A stretch of DNA of 64,000 nucleotides from Maritimibacter sp. (GCA_011389895.1 JAABTN010000002.1:1-64000); one strand, 5' to 3'. Positions 50,185 to 60,094 are shown, counted from the first letter of the stretch. Notes: generated by a model from the letters alone, not told the origin. Translations and numbers: made by a program.

Positions 50185-51519
50185 ATGGCACAGGCAATGA
50201 AAATCGCAATCGTCGATGACGAACAGGACATGCGACAGTCGATCAGCCAATGGTTGGCGCTCTCCGGGTTCGACACCGAAACCTTTCCTTCCGCAGAAGA
50301 GGCGCTGAAAAGCGTCGGCACCGATTACCCCGGCGTCGTCATCTCGGACATCCGCATGCCCGGCATGGATGGCATGCAGTTGCTCAAGAAGCTGATGAGC
50401 GTCGATTCGGCGCTTCCGGTCATCATGATCACCGGCCATGGCGACGTGCCGATGGCGGTCGAGGCGATGCGCGTCGGGGCCTTTGATTTCCTCGAAAAAC
50501 CCTTCAACCCCGACAAGATGACCGAGCTGGCCAAGAAGGCCACGCAAAGCAGGCGGATCACGCTGGATGCCCGGGTTCTGCGCCGCGAATTGGGCGATGG
50601 CACCACGATCATGAAGAAACTCGTGGGGGCCTCGCCGCTCATGGAACGCCTGCGCGAGGATATTCTCGACATCGCGCAATCCGATGGTCACGTGCTGATC
50701 GACGGTGAGACCGGGACAGGCAAGACGCTGGTCGCCCATGCGCTTCACGCGGTCGGGGCCAAGGCGGGGCGCAAATTTGTCACCGTGCGCTGCGCGGGCC
50801 ACGATGCCGAAGAGCTGGGGCGCAGGCTGTTTGGCCCGATCGACGAGGGCGGGCGCATTCCCTTTGTCGAAGAGGCACGCGGGGGCACATTGGTGCTCGA
50901 AGACATCGAGGCGCTGCCTGACGAGCTGCAAGCCAAGCTCTTGTCATGGATCAACGATCAGGGCACGCCGCCCGAAACCCGCGTGGTCGCGGTCTGCAAC
51001 GTGCAGGAGGCGGGCAAGACCTGTGAAAGCTGCCTGCGCCCGGACCTGTTCTATCGTCTTGCCAACATGACGCTGACCCTGCCGCCGCTGCGTCAGCGGG
51101 GTGAGGATATTCTCATGCTTTTCACCCGGTTCGCGGACCAGTTCGCCGAGGAGTACGGCTGCGCCGCCCCGTCCGTGACGGCACAGGAGGCCGCACAGCT
51201 TTTGCAGGCGCCTTGGCCCGGCAACATTCGCCAGCTCATCAACATCGCCGAGCGCGCGGTGCTGCAATCGCGGCGCGGCTCGGGCACGATCAGCTCGCTT
51301 CTGATGAACGACCATGACGATGTGCAGCCGGTGGTCACGACCGAGGGCAAGCCGCTTAAGGAATACGTGGAAGCGTTCGAGCGGATGTTGATCGACAACA
51401 CGATGCGCCGCCACAAGGGGTCGATTGTCGGGGTGATGGAAGAGCTATCGCTGCCGCGCCGGACCTTGAACGAGAAGATGGCCAAATACGGTCTGCAACG
51501 CGCCGATTACATCGGGTAG
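50185..51519 (+). CDS. dctD: DctD-like response regulator lacking the GAFTGA loop
   Basis: A 444-residue NtrC-like regulator. Receiver domain 5-120 with phospho-Asp near 55 (ISDIRMPGMDGM), AAA+ domain 145-370 with Walker A GETGTGKT (174-181), Arg-finger region LRPDLFYRLANMTLTLPP, and a C-terminal Fis-like helix-turn-helix. The GAFTGA loop that contacts sigma-54 is missing: LFGPIDEGGRIPFVEEARGG stands at about 215-233 where it should be. Walker B reads LVLEDIE, with the usual DE swapped to ED. It may act without sigma-54, as do some Rhodobacter NtrC proteins. Pairs with dctB. Confidence 0.88.
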   Translation: MAQAMKIAIVDDEQDMRQSISQWLALSGFDTETFPSAEEALKSVGTDYPGVVISDIRMPGMDGMQLLKKLMSVDSALPVIMITGHGDVPMAVEAMRVGAFDFLEKPFNPDKMTELAKKATQSRRITLDARVLRRELGDGTTIMKKLVGASPLMERLREDILDIAQSDGHVLIDGETGTGKTLVAHALHAVGAKAGRKFVTVRCAGHDAEELGRRLFGPIDEGGRIPFVEEARGGTLVLEDIEALPDELQAKLLSWINDQGTPPETRVVAVCNVQEAGKTCESCLRPDLFYRLANMTLTLPPLRQRGEDILMLFTRFADQFAEEYGCAAPSVTAQEAAQLLQAPWPGNIRQLINIAERAVLQSRRGSGTISSLLMNDHDDVQPVVTTEGKPLKEYVEAFERMLIDNTMRRHKGSIVGVMEELSLPRRTLNEKMAKYGLQRADYIG

Positions 51520-51537
51520 CGAACAGACCCGGCGCGC

Positions 51538-51768
51538 CTATTGGCCGTTGCGCCCGCGGCGTCCGCCGCGGCGTTTGGCCAGCATCGGGGCACGTTCGGG
51601 CAGCGCTTCCATGATCTCGCGGCGTTCCATGTCGCTCATCGACGCCCAGCCCCCGATTTCTGCAAGCGTGCGGTAACACCCCACGCAGATCCGCAGTTCC
51701 GGGTGGATCTGGCAGACCTTGTTGCAGGGCGACAGCGGTTCGTCGCGTATCCAGACCTCGTCGCTCAT
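51538..51768 (-). CDS. DUF1289 protein
   Basis: A 76-residue protein with four Cys in [20 protein letters not shown], probably a metal site, and a basic C-terminal tail ([12 protein letters not shown]). ISDME-like helical end is typical of DUF1289. It overlaps ruvX by four bases (ATGA). Function unknown. Confidence 0.88.
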   Translation of the reverse strand: MSDEVWIRDEPLSPCNKVCQIHPELRICVGCYRTLAEIGGWASMSDMERREIMEALPERAPMLAKRRGGRRGRNGQ

Positions 51769-52232
51769 AGGTGCCTCATTCGGTCCAGCGCGCCTTGCAG
51801 GATATAGCCCGCCGCCACGTGGTCGATGACGTCGGCGCGGCGGGCGCGGCTGGTGTCGGCTTCGAGAAGCGCGCGTTCGGCGGCCACGGTCGAGAGCCGT
51901 TCATCCCAGAAGGTGATCGGGATTTCGGTCAGCCGCGACAGGTTGCGCGCGAAGGCACGGGTTTTCTGGCACCGTGGCCCTTCGCTTCCGTCCATGTTGC
52001 GCGGCAGACCCAGCACGATGCCCTGGATGGCGCGCTTGTTCAGAATGGCCAAGAGCGCCTCGGCATCCTGGGTGAATTTCCGGCCCCGGCGGATCGTTTG
52101 AAGCGGTGTCGCCACCTGCCGGAGCGCGTCCGAGACCGCGACACCGATGGTCTTGTCCCCGTAGTCGAGGCCTGCCAGCGCGCTCATCGGCGGCAGGCTT
52201 TGGGCAAACTCCGTGATCTCTTCGCAGATCAC
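51765..52232 (-). CDS. ruvX: RuvX/YqgF-family RNase H-like nuclease
   Basis: A 155-residue YqgF-like protein needed for 16S rRNA 5' end processing. [19 protein letters not shown] is the first catalytic Asp segment; [39 protein letters not shown] and [18 protein letters not shown] are the rest. The start at 52232 overlaps ccmI (ATGA); a later Met at about residue 16 is possible and would still give the conserved core. Part of the ccmI-ruvX-DUF1289 run. Confidence 0.9.
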   Translation of the reverse strand: MICEEITEFAQSLPPMSALAGLDYGDKTIGVAVSDALRQVATPLQTIRRGRKFTQDAEALLAILNKRAIQGIVLGLPRNMDGSEGPRCQKTRAFARNLSRLTEIPITFWDERLSTVAAERALLEADTSRARRADVIDHVAAGYILQGALDRMRHL

Positions 52233-53758
52233 GGGGCAAGGCCGGCGGCCCGCGCCGCCGGGCGGATGGTTGCAAGCGCGGCGTCGTCCCCGTCAAACGC
52301 GGCCTGCGCGTCGGACCACACATCGCGGGCGCGCTCGGTGTCGCCCTGAACCGCCAGAACCTGGATCAGGCGGGCCCAGTCTTCGGGGCTTCCGCCTTCG
52401 GTCTCGATCCGGGTGGCCAGACGGTCGACCATGGACGACACCATGTCGTCACGCTCGTCCTGGCTCATATCGGCGGCGTTCTCGATATCCTCGGCACTCG
52501 GGCCGGGCTGGGTTTCATGGGTGCTGTCCACGATCCCCGCACCAATCGCCGCCTGCCGGATCAGGTCGAGATCAGCGGGATGGGCCCCGAACCGGCCCTG
52601 TGCTTCGCCCCAGATCGCGGTCGCGCGCTCAGATTCACCGAGAAGCCCAAGTGCCTCGATCAATTGTGCCCATTCGGGCGCGGTGCCGCCCTGTTCGGAC
52701 AGCCGGCTCATCAAGGTCGCGGCGAGACCCCGGATCATCTGGTTCCGGCTCTCAAGCGACATGTCTTCGTTCGCGGCAATCTCGGCGGGCGAGGGGCCCG
52801 AAAGACCGGGGACGCCACGGTCGGGCATCTCGTAATTCACCCCGGCGGCGGCGGCGAGATCGGGAAGCTGCGCCGCGATCGGGGCCATCCATGGCGAATC
52901 CGTGGGAGAAGATTCGTAGAGCACCCGCCACATCCGGAAAGCGAGATCGGGGCGCCCGGTCTGTGCGAACATCAGCCCGGAATAATAGCGCGCCGCACCG
53001 TTTTGGGGGTCCAACTGCAACGACCGCTCCAGCGCCTGCTCCGCCTCGGGCGAGACATAGCCATTCGCGGCGATGATCATCATTTCGCCCAGCTCGGCGT
53101 AATCGACCGCATTGGGGTTGTTGGCGGATTCGACAAGCCGTTCCTTCGCGGCATAGGCGGCGCGGAAATTCCCGATGTTGGCTTCGTGTTGGGCCAGAAG
53201 CGACAGGCCCTGCGGATCGTCGGGGCGTCGGGCAACGGCGGTGCGCAGGTCTTCGACCAGCTTGACGTAATCCGCATCGACATCCGGGCCCGGGCCGGTC
53301 CATTCGGGCAATTCCGCCTCGACTTCGGCCTGCGTGGGGCGGCTTTCGCGGGCATTGGCCGCAATCTCCTTGCGGTCCTTGAGGGGAAGATCGGCATAGC
53401 CCGGCGCGCCGATGGCGGTGTAAAGCCAAGTGCCGCCGCCCACGATCAGGGCCGCAGTCACCGCGATGCCGACGATGCTTGCCCCGCGCGGGGCCCCGAT
53501 GGACCCAGAGGCCGCTTGCACCGCTTTGTCCGCTTCCAGAAGCCTGCGCGAAATCTCGACCTCGGCGCGCTTGGCGTCGTCTTGCGACAAGACGCCGCGC
53601 GCCACGTCACGCTCAAGCTCGCGCAACTGGTCGCGGTAGACGGCGAGATCGAATTCCGCCGTGGCCCGCGCGGTGTCACGGGAAGGCGAAAAAAGCGCAT
53701 AACCCAGGATCAGAACGATCCCGAGGGCGGCAACAAGAACGAGTATCCAGAAGCCCAT
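52229..53758 (-). CDS. ccmI: Cytochrome c maturation protein CcmI
   Basis: A 509-residue CcmI/CycH. Two N-terminal membrane helices (about 5-22 and 91-111) flank a cytoplasmic loop ([20 protein letters not shown] and [15 protein letters not shown] are the family signature). The C-terminal periplasmic part holds TPR-like repeats ([20 protein letters not shown]) that bind apocytochrome c. A repeat pair near the end ([20 protein letters not shown] and [18 protein letters not shown]) is visible. It serves c-type cytochrome assembly, needed for SoxXA, SoxD, SoxE and PuuD here. Other ccm genes are not in the window. Confidence 0.9.
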   Translation of the reverse strand: MGFWILVLVAALGIVLILGYALFSPSRDTARATAEFDLAVYRDQLRELERDVARGVLSQDDAKRAEVEISRRLLEADKAVQAASGSIGAPRGASIVGIAVTAALIVGGGTWLYTAIGAPGYADLPLKDRKEIAANARESRPTQAEVEAELPEWTGPGPDVDADYVKLVEDLRTAVARRPDDPQGLSLLAQHEANIGNFRAAYAAKERLVESANNPNAVDYAELGEMMIIAANGYVSPEAEQALERSLQLDPQNGAARYYSGLMFAQTGRPDLAFRMWRVLYESSPTDSPWMAPIAAQLPDLAAAAGVNYEMPDRGVPGLSGPSPAEIAANEDMSLESRNQMIRGLAATLMSRLSEQGGTAPEWAQLIEALGLLGESERATAIWGEAQGRFGAHPADLDLIRQAAIGAGIVDSTHETQPGPSAEDIENAADMSQDERDDMVSSMVDRLATRIETEGGSPEDWARLIQVLAVQGDTERARDVWSDAQAAFDGDDAALATIRPAARAAGLAP

Positions 53759-53953
53759 GCTTCCTCCCCGACAAAAGATGTGTTTGCTATGTATCCGTTG
53801 TCGGGCACGGGCAAAACCCCCTGCGACCTCGCGCCCCCCTGTTCCACGAAGCTGTGATCCGGCAATGTCGCAAATGTGCCTGTGAGTGCCGCCCGCCGCG
53901 TTGGTTCGCGATGGCGGGTTGGTAATCTCCGAACGAACGAGACGAGGATTCGC

Positions 53954-55201
53954 ATGAAACGCTATTCAGCCTTCGCCATCGCCCGTGAGGGGCTGCGATA
54001 TCACAAGGGGTGGGAGCGTGCATGGGGCTCGCCCGAACCGAAAAAACGCTATGATGCCATCATCGTAGGGGCCGGGGGTCATGGTCTCGCCACCGCGTTC
54101 TACCTTGGCAAGAATTTCGGCATCACCAATGTTGCCGTGCTCGAAAAGGGATGGCTCGGGGGGGGCAACACGGGCCGAAACACGACGATCATTCGCTCGA
54201 ATTACCTGCAAGACCCATCGGCAGCGATCTATGAAAAATCGCGGTCGCTTTATGAAACCATGAGCCAGGATGTGAACATGAACGTCATGTTCTCGCCCCG
54301 TGGCGTCATCATGCTGGCCCAGACCCATCACGAGGTGCGCGGGTATCAGCGCACCGCCCATGCCAATGCGCTTCAGGGTGTCGAAACCACCTTCATCGGG
54401 CCGCAGAAGGTCAAGGAGCTGGTCCCGATCATCAACCTTGAAGGGCCGCGCTACCCGGTGCTTGGCGGGTTGTGGCAGGCCCGCGGCGGCACCGCGCGCC
54501 ACGATGCGGTGGCTTGGGGTTATGCCCGGGCCTGTTCCGACATGGGCATGGACATCATCCAGAATTGCGCGGTGACCGGGATCGAAACCGAGGGCGGCGC
54601 GGTCAAGGCGGTGAACACCTCGAAAGGCCGGATTGAAACCGGCAAGCTGGCGCTGGTGGTGGCGGGCCATTCCTCGGACCTGGCCGAGATGGCCGGGTTC
54701 CGCCTGCCGATCGAAAGCGTCGCGCTTCAGGCGCTCGTGTCCGAGCCGATCAAGCCCTGCATGGACGTGGTGGTCATGGCCAACACCGTGCACGGCTACC
54801 TGTCGCAATCGGACAAGGGCGAAATGGTCATCGGCGGCGGCACCGACCACTACAACAATTACACCCAGCGCGGCAGTTTCCACCATATCGAGGAAACCGT
54901 GCGCGCATTGGTCGAGACCTTTCCGATGATGTCGCGGCTCAAGATGCTGCGGCAATGGGGCGGGATCGTGGACATGACCGGCGACCGGTCACCGCTGATC
55001 TCGAAAACGCCGGTGGGCGGCATATTCGTCAACTGCGGCTGGGGCACGGGCGGGTTCAAGGCGATCCCCGGCTCCGGCTGGGCGATGGCCGAGCTTGTGG
55101 CCAAGGGTGAGCCGGGGCCGCTGGCGGCGGATTTCGGGATCGAGCGGTTCCGCGAAGGCCGCTTCATCGACGAAAGCGTCGCGGCGGGGGTAGCGCATTG
55201 A
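53954..55201 (+). CDS. soxB: Sarcosine oxidase beta subunit
   Basis: A 415-residue FAD protein, beta subunit of heterotetrameric sarcosine oxidase, which oxidatively demethylates sarcosine to glycine. YDAIIVGAGGHGLATAFYLG binds FAD; VLEKGWLGGGNTGRNTTIIR carries the covalent-flavin region; GIFVNCGWGTGGFKAIPGSG is the end. ATG 53954 gives MKRYSAFAIAREGLRYHKGW, typical of the family. Its stop overlaps a 31-codon frame (TGATG), and soxD starts 82 bases later. It is unrelated to the thiosulfate soxB at 15767. Confidence 0.94.
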   Translation: MKRYSAFAIAREGLRYHKGWERAWGSPEPKKRYDAIIVGAGGHGLATAFYLGKNFGITNVAVLEKGWLGGGNTGRNTTIIRSNYLQDPSAAIYEKSRSLYETMSQDVNMNVMFSPRGVIMLAQTHHEVRGYQRTAHANALQGVETTFIGPQKVKELVPIINLEGPRYPVLGGLWQARGGTARHDAVAWGYARACSDMGMDIIQNCAVTGIETEGGAVKAVNTSKGRIETGKLALVVAGHSSDLAEMAGFRLPIESVALQALVSEPIKPCMDVVVMANTVHGYLSQSDKGEMVIGGGTDHYNNYTQRGSFHHIEETVRALVETFPMMSRLKMLRQWGGIVDMTGDRSPLISKTPVGGIFVNCGWGTGGFKAIPGSGWAMAELVAKGEPGPLAADFGIERFREGRFIDESVAAGVAH

Positions 55202-55296
55202 TGGCCAATCCGCGCGACACCGCCCCGCTGCATTCCGGCGCGACTGCGATCCCCTGTGTGACGCCCTGTCTGGAGGTTCAAAATGCTCATCCTTGA
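55201..55296 (+). CDS. Possible 31-residue coupling ORF between sarcosine soxB and soxD
   Basis: An open frame from ATG 55201 overlapping the soxB stop in TGATG and ending at 55296, 14 bases inside soxD. The 31-residue product (Cys in AIPCVTPCLEVQ) has no match I know. It spans the soxD ribosome site (CTGGAGG). It could carry ribosomes from soxB to the soxD start. It may equally be chance. Confidence 0.3.
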   Translation: MANPRDTAPLHSGATAIPCVTPCLEVQNAHP

Positions 55297-55606
55297 GTGC
55301 CCATACTGCGGCATCCACGCCGATGAAACCGAGCTTGAGAATGGCGGCGAGGCGCATTTGACCCGCGCGACGGTGGGCGCGTCGGACGAAGAGTTCGAAA
55401 GCTATCTCTTCGCCCGCGCCAACCCCAAGGGGGTCCATTTCGAGCGCTGGCGTCACGCCTATGGCTGTGGCAAGTGGTTTCTTGCCGCGCGCGATACCGT
55501 GACGCTCGAAGTCTTTGCCACCTATTGTGCCCAGACGTCTGAGCCGCCCGCAGAGGTGCTCAAGGCGATCCGGGCGAAACACCCTGACTGGGAGGGTTCC
55601 GCATGA
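55283..55606 (+). CDS. soxD: Sarcosine oxidase delta subunit
   Basis: A 107-residue zinc-binding delta subunit. CPYCGIHADETE at the start and HAYGCGKWFLAARDTVT provide the zinc Cys/His ligands. It bridges alpha and beta in the complex. ATG 55283 follows CTGGAGG. It overlaps soxA by four bases (ATGA). Confidence 0.93.
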   Translation: MLILECPYCGIHADETELENGGEAHLTRATVGASDEEFESYLFARANPKGVHFERWRHAYGCGKWFLAARDTVTLEVFATYCAQTSEPPAEVLKAIRAKHPDWEGSA

Positions 55607-58600
55607 GCCACCGGATTGACGATGCCGGGCGGTTGATCGACCGCACCCGGCGCCTGCGCTTTTCATTCGACGGCAGGCCGATGACAGGCTACGCGGGCGA
55701 CACCCTTGCCTCTGCGCTCTTGGCCGGGGGCCAGATGATGGTGGGCCGGTCGTTCAAGTATCACCGCCCGCGCGGCGTTGTCGCCTCGGGGGTCGAGGAA
55801 CCCAATGCCTTGGTCAATCTCGGCTCCGGCAGCCGGTTGGAACCCAACCAGCGCGCCACCACCACGGCGCTTTTCGATCGGCTCGAAGCGCGCTCGCAAA
55901 ATGTCTGGCCGTCACTGGCCTTCGACATCGGCGCGGTGAACCAGTTGATCGCCCGGTTCCTGCCCGCCGGGTTCTACTACAAGACCTTCATGTTTCCGCG
56001 CGTGGCGTGGGAGAAGCTGTTCGAACCCTTCATCCGCCAATCCGCCGGTCTGGGCCGCGCGCCGGACCCCGAGGACCGGGATGCGGATCGCTATGAATAC
56101 ACCTACCATCACACCGATGTGCTGGTGATCGGGGGCGGGGTGGCCGGTCTTGCCGCCGCGCGCGCGGCGGCGGCGGGCGGTGCAAAGGTCATGGTGCTGG
56201 AGCAGGAACGCCACTGGGGCGGGCGTGCCCCGGTCGATGGCGGCGAGATCGACGGTCTGGACCCCGACGCCTGGGTCAAGGCCGCGGTGGACGAGCTCGA
56301 AGCCAATGACAACGTGACGCTGCGGTCCGCGACCATGGGGGCCGGGGTCTATGATCACGGCTACGTTCTGGGGTATGAGCGCGTGGCGGACGAGACGCCG
56401 GGGGACGGGCGCCCGCGCCACAGGCTGTGGCGCATCCGCGCGCGACAGGTCGTAACCGCGACCGGCGCGCTGGAACGCCCCTTGTCCTTTCCCGGCAACG
56501 ATGTGCCCGGTGTCATGCTGGCCGCCGCCGTGCGCGATTACGCGGTGAATTACGGTGTCGCTGTCGGCCGGCGCGCGCTCATCGTGACCAACAACGATGA
56601 CGCCTACCGGACCGCGCTCACCCTTTCCAAGCTTGGGCTTGAGGTTGCGGGCATCATTGATGCGCGTCCTGCCGCCACCGGGGCTTTGGCCGAAGCGGCG
56701 CGGGCCGCCGGGCTGCGGGTGATGACCGGAAAGGCGATCACCGGGGTCAAGGGCCGCCGCGCGGTCACCGGGGCCACCATCGCCAATCTCGACGGAGAGG
56801 GGGGCGAAGAGGCACTGACCTGCGACATCATCGCCATGTCCGGCGGCTGGTCGCCGGTGGTGCACCTGTGGTCGCATTGCGGGGGCAAGCTGTCTTGGGA
56901 CGCGGCGGCGGCGATGTTTCGCCCCGACCCCGCGCGCCCGCCACGCGGTGCGGATGGCGCGGCGTTTGTGCACACGGCCGGGGCGGCCACGGGCCATATG
57001 TCGCTGTCAGAGGGGCTGGCGGACGCCCATGCGGCGGGCAAGGCTGCGGCCAAGGCAGCCGGGGCCAAGGCCACGCGCAAGGCCGCCCCGAAAGCACCCG
57101 AGGAGGCGCAGCAACCGCTCCAGCCCGTCTGGATCATGCCGACGAACGCAGGGCCCGCCAAGCGCGCCAAGATGTGGCTTGATTACCAGAACGATGTGAA
57201 GGTCTCGGACGTGCAGCTTGCCGCGCAAGAGGGCTATCAAAGCGTTGAACATACCAAGCGCTACACGACGCTCGGCATGGCCACGGATCAGGGGAAATTG
57301 AGCAATATCAACGGCCTCGCGGTGTTATCTGATGCATTGGGTCAACCCATTCCGCAAACCGGCACCACCACCTTCCGCCCGCCCTATACCCCCATCTCCA
57401 TGGGGGCCATCGCGGGAGAGGCACGTGGGCCGCTGTTTCAGCCGCTCCGGCGCACGCCGATGCACGACATGCACGAAGCGCGTGGGGTCCAGTGGGAGCC
57501 GGTGGGGCATTGGCGGCGTGGCTATGCCTATCCGAAATCTGGCGAGAGCGTCGACGAGGCGGTGAACCGCGAAATCCTCGCCACCCGCGCGCGTGTCGGC
57601 ATGCTCGACGCCTCGACATTGGGCAAGATCTTGGTGAAGGGGCCGGATGCCGGGCGTTTCATGGACATGCTCTACACCAACATGATGTCCAGCCTGCCTA
57701 TCGGCAAATGCCGCTACGGGCTGATGTGTTCGGAAAACGGGTTCCTGTCCGATGACGGTGTGGTGGTGCGGCTGTCCGAGGATAGCTGGCTGTGTCACAC
57801 CACCACGGGCGGGGCGGATCGTATCCATGGCCACATGGAGGATTGGCTGCAATGCGAATGGTGGGACTGGAAGGTCTATACCGCCAATCTTACCGAGCAA
57901 TATGCCCAGATCGCCGTGGCCGGGCCCAAGGCGCGCGAGGTGCTGGAAGCGCTTGGTGGCATGGACGTGTCGAAAGAGGCGATGCCCTTCATGACCTATG
58001 CCGACGGTGTGCTGGCGGATATCCCGGCGCGGGTGTTTCGCATCTCGTTCACCGGTGAGCTGAGTTTCGAGATCGCCGTGCCCGCCCATCGGGGGAGCGA
58101 AATGTGGGCGGCGGTGGCCAAGGCGGGCGCACCGCACGACATCACCCCCTATGGCACCGAGGCCATGCATATCATGCGGGCCGAGAAGGGCTTTATCATG
58201 ATCGGGGACGAAACCGATGGCACGGTGATCCCGCAGGATCTCGGGTTGCACTGGGCCATTTCGAAGAAAAAGGACGACTACCTCGGCAAACGGGCGCAGG
58301 AGCGCAGCCACATGGTCGATCCCGACCGGTGGCGGCTGGTCGGCCTGCGCACGCTTGATGGTTCGGTCATTCCCGACGGGGCCTATGCGGTGGGCGAGGG
58401 CTTGAACGCCAATGGTCAGCGTAACACGATCGGGCGCGTCACCTCGACCTATTATTCGCCCACGCTGGCCAAGGGGATCGCGATGGGGCTTGTGCGCCAC
58501 GGGCCCGAGCGCATGGGCGAGGTGATCGACTTTGCCACGCTGGACGGCACCGGTACGGTGATCAAGGCCGAGATCTGCGGCACCTGTTTTTATGACCATG

Positions 58601-58623
58601 AGGGGGCCAAGGCCGATGTCTGA
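55603..58623 (+). CDS. soxA: Sarcosine oxidase alpha subunit
   Basis: A 1006-residue alpha subunit. Residues about 20-110 are a ferredoxin-fold domain (GDTLASALLAGGQMMVGRSF, KYHRPRGVVASGVEEPNA); DVLVIGGGVAGLAAARAA near 175 binds NAD; the C-terminal 400 residues are an aminomethyltransferase-like THF domain. They catch the methylene from sarcosine as 5,10-CH2-THF. A Lys/Ala-rich stretch (GKAAAKAAGAKATRKAAPKA, about 482-502) joins the halves and is unusual. Overlaps soxD (ATGA) and soxG (8 bases). Confidence 0.94.
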   Translation: MSHRIDDAGRLIDRTRRLRFSFDGRPMTGYAGDTLASALLAGGQMMVGRSFKYHRPRGVVASGVEEPNALVNLGSGSRLEPNQRATTTALFDRLEARSQNVWPSLAFDIGAVNQLIARFLPAGFYYKTFMFPRVAWEKLFEPFIRQSAGLGRAPDPEDRDADRYEYTYHHTDVLVIGGGVAGLAAARAAAAGGAKVMVLEQERHWGGRAPVDGGEIDGLDPDAWVKAAVDELEANDNVTLRSATMGAGVYDHGYVLGYERVADETPGDGRPRHRLWRIRARQVVTATGALERPLSFPGNDVPGVMLAAAVRDYAVNYGVAVGRRALIVTNNDDAYRTALTLSKLGLEVAGIIDARPAATGALAEAARAAGLRVMTGKAITGVKGRRAVTGATIANLDGEGGEEALTCDIIAMSGGWSPVVHLWSHCGGKLSWDAAAAMFRPDPARPPRGADGAAFVHTAGAATGHMSLSEGLADAHAAGKAAAKAAGAKATRKAAPKAPEEAQQPLQPVWIMPTNAGPAKRAKMWLDYQNDVKVSDVQLAAQEGYQSVEHTKRYTTLGMATDQGKLSNINGLAVLSDALGQPIPQTGTTTFRPPYTPISMGAIAGEARGPLFQPLRRTPMHDMHEARGVQWEPVGHWRRGYAYPKSGESVDEAVNREILATRARVGMLDASTLGKILVKGPDAGRFMDMLYTNMMSSLPIGKCRYGLMCSENGFLSDDGVVVRLSEDSWLCHTTTGGADRIHGHMEDWLQCEWWDWKVYTANLTEQYAQIAVAGPKAREVLEALGGMDVSKEAMPFMTYADGVLADIPARVFRISFTGELSFEIAVPAHRGSEMWAAVAKAGAPHDITPYGTEAMHIMRAEKGFIMIGDETDGTVIPQDLGLHWAISKKKDDYLGKRAQERSHMVDPDRWRLVGLRTLDGSVIPDGAYAVGEGLNANGQRNTIGRVTSTYYSPTLAKGIAMGLVRHGPERMGEVIDFATLDGTGTVIKAEICGTCFYDHEGAKADV

Positions 58624-59164
58624 TCCCGTAACCGCAACCCGCAACGCCCGGTTCGAAGGCTTCGCAACCGTCACCGACACCGGCCCGCGCGGCATGATCA
58701 GCATTCGCGGCGATGCCAAGGTCTGTGCGGCGGCGGCCAAGACGCTGGGTCTGGCCCTGCCGGGGCCGCGTGCGATCACCGCGAAGGGCGATCTCCAGCT
58801 TGCCTGGATGAGCCCGGATGAGCTTTTGGTGATCTGTGACTATGACCGTGCGCCCGAGCTTGCCGAAAAGCTGGAAAAGGCGGTCGGGGAAAATCACAGC
58901 TTGGTCGCCGTCGTGTCGGACGCGCGGATGGTGTTCCGGGTCGAGGGCGACCGGGCCGACGAGGTCTTGCGCAAGCTTGTGCCTGCCGATCTGGATGCGC
59001 TGGCCCCCGGTGAAATGCGCCGCACGCGCATCGCGCAGGTGGCGGGCGCGCTCTGGATGGTCGAGACGGGATGTTACGAGGTCATGTGTTTCCGCTCGGT
59101 CGGGGTCTATGTGTTCGACCTTCTGGCGAATGCCGCGCAGCACGGAGCGGAGCTGTCCCTCTGA
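58616..59164 (+). CDS. soxG: Sarcosine oxidase gamma subunit
   Basis: A 182-residue gamma subunit that packs on the THF domain of alpha. GMISIRGDAKVCAAAAKTLG, WMSPDELLVICDYD, LVAVVSDARMVFRVEG and MVETGCYEVMCFRSVGVYVF are conserved. ATG 58616 overlaps the soxA stop by eight bases. This ends the soxBDAG operon; no folD, glyA or purU follow. Confidence 0.92.
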   Translation: MSDPVTATRNARFEGFATVTDTGPRGMISIRGDAKVCAAAAKTLGLALPGPRAITAKGDLQLAWMSPDELLVICDYDRAPELAEKLEKAVGENHSLVAVVSDARMVFRVEGDRADEVLRKLVPADLDALAPGEMRRTRIAQVAGALWMVETGCYEVMCFRSVGVYVFDLLANAAQHGAELSL

Positions 59165-59343
59165 GCCGTGACCCGGGGGCGGGTGATGCCCCCTGGACAC
59201 CGGCCACGCGTGACGGGGATGCGCGGCGTTTGTGCAGGGTTTTCTTGTATTTATCGTGAATATCCCGGCGCGGCCCCTTGACCTTGTGCCCCGGCGACGC
59301 ACATCTATGTGACAATTGACACGCAGAACAGGGGGACCACCCA

Positions 59344-59943
59344 ATGGCTTTCGACCTTCCCGACCTTCCCTATGCCCACGACGCGCTCGCCGATCTGGGC
59401 ATGTCCAAGGAGACGATGGAATACCACCACGACATCCACCACAAGGCTTACGTGGACAACGGTAACAAGCTGATCGAAGGCACCGAATGGGCCGGAAAAC
59501 CGGTCGAGGATATCATCAAGGGCACCTATGATGCCTCTTCGGTGGCCCAGAACGGGATCTTTAACAACGCTTCGCAGCATTGGAACCACACCCAGTTTTG
59601 GGAAATGATGGGTCCGGGCACCGGCGGCATGCCGGGCGAGCTGGAAAAGGCGATCACCGAGGCCTTCGGATCGGTCGACAAGTTCAAGGAAGATTTTGCG
59701 GCGGCCGGGGCCGGTCAATTCGGCTCGGGCTGGGCCTGGCTGGTGAAAGACACCGATGGGTCGCTCAAGGTCACGAAGACCGAGAACGGGGTGAACCCGC
59801 TGTGCTTCGGCCAGACCGCGCTTCTGGGCTGTGACGTGTGGGAGCACTCCTACTACATCGACTTCCGCAACAAGCGCCCCGCCTATCTCGCCAACTTCCT
59901 CGACAAGCTGGTGAATTGGGAAAACGTCGCGTCGCGCCTGTGA
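59344..59943 (+). CDS. sodB: Superoxide dismutase (Fe/Mn type)
   Basis: A 199-residue dismutase. The metal ligands lie in MEYHHDIHHKAYVDNGNK (first His), ASQHWNHTQFWEMM (second His), and DVWEHSYYIDFRNKRP (Asp, His). NGGG-like loop reads GQFGSGWAWLV. Lack of a signal peptide puts it in the cytoplasm; iron-type by similarity, Mn possible. ATG 59344. A terminator follows. Confidence 0.95.
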   Translation: MAFDLPDLPYAHDALADLGMSKETMEYHHDIHHKAYVDNGNKLIEGTEWAGKPVEDIIKGTYDASSVAQNGIFNNASQHWNHTQFWEMMGPGTGGMPGELEKAITEAFGSVDKFKEDFAAAGAGQFGSGWAWLVKDTDGSLKVTKTENGVNPLCFGQTALLGCDVWEHSYYIDFRNKRPAYLANFLDKLVNWENVASRL

Positions 59944-59963
59944 ACGTGACGTGAGATGATGCA

Positions 59964-59992
59964 ACGGTCGCCTCTCGGGGCGGCCGTTTTTT
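59964..59992 (+). terminator. Rho-independent terminator after sodB
   Basis: ACGGTCGCC (59964-59972) pairs with GGCGGCCGT (59979-59987), one G-T pair, followed by TTTTTT to 59992. It is 20 bases after the sodB stop. Confidence 0.85.
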
Positions 59993-60094
59993 GTGCCCCG
60001 CAACTGTGGTGTGGTCTGGCCCCCTTGACCGCCCCTGCGATCCCTGATCCCAGTGCCGACAAACAGAAGCGGTGCGACGGGAAGGCAGGGCGGA

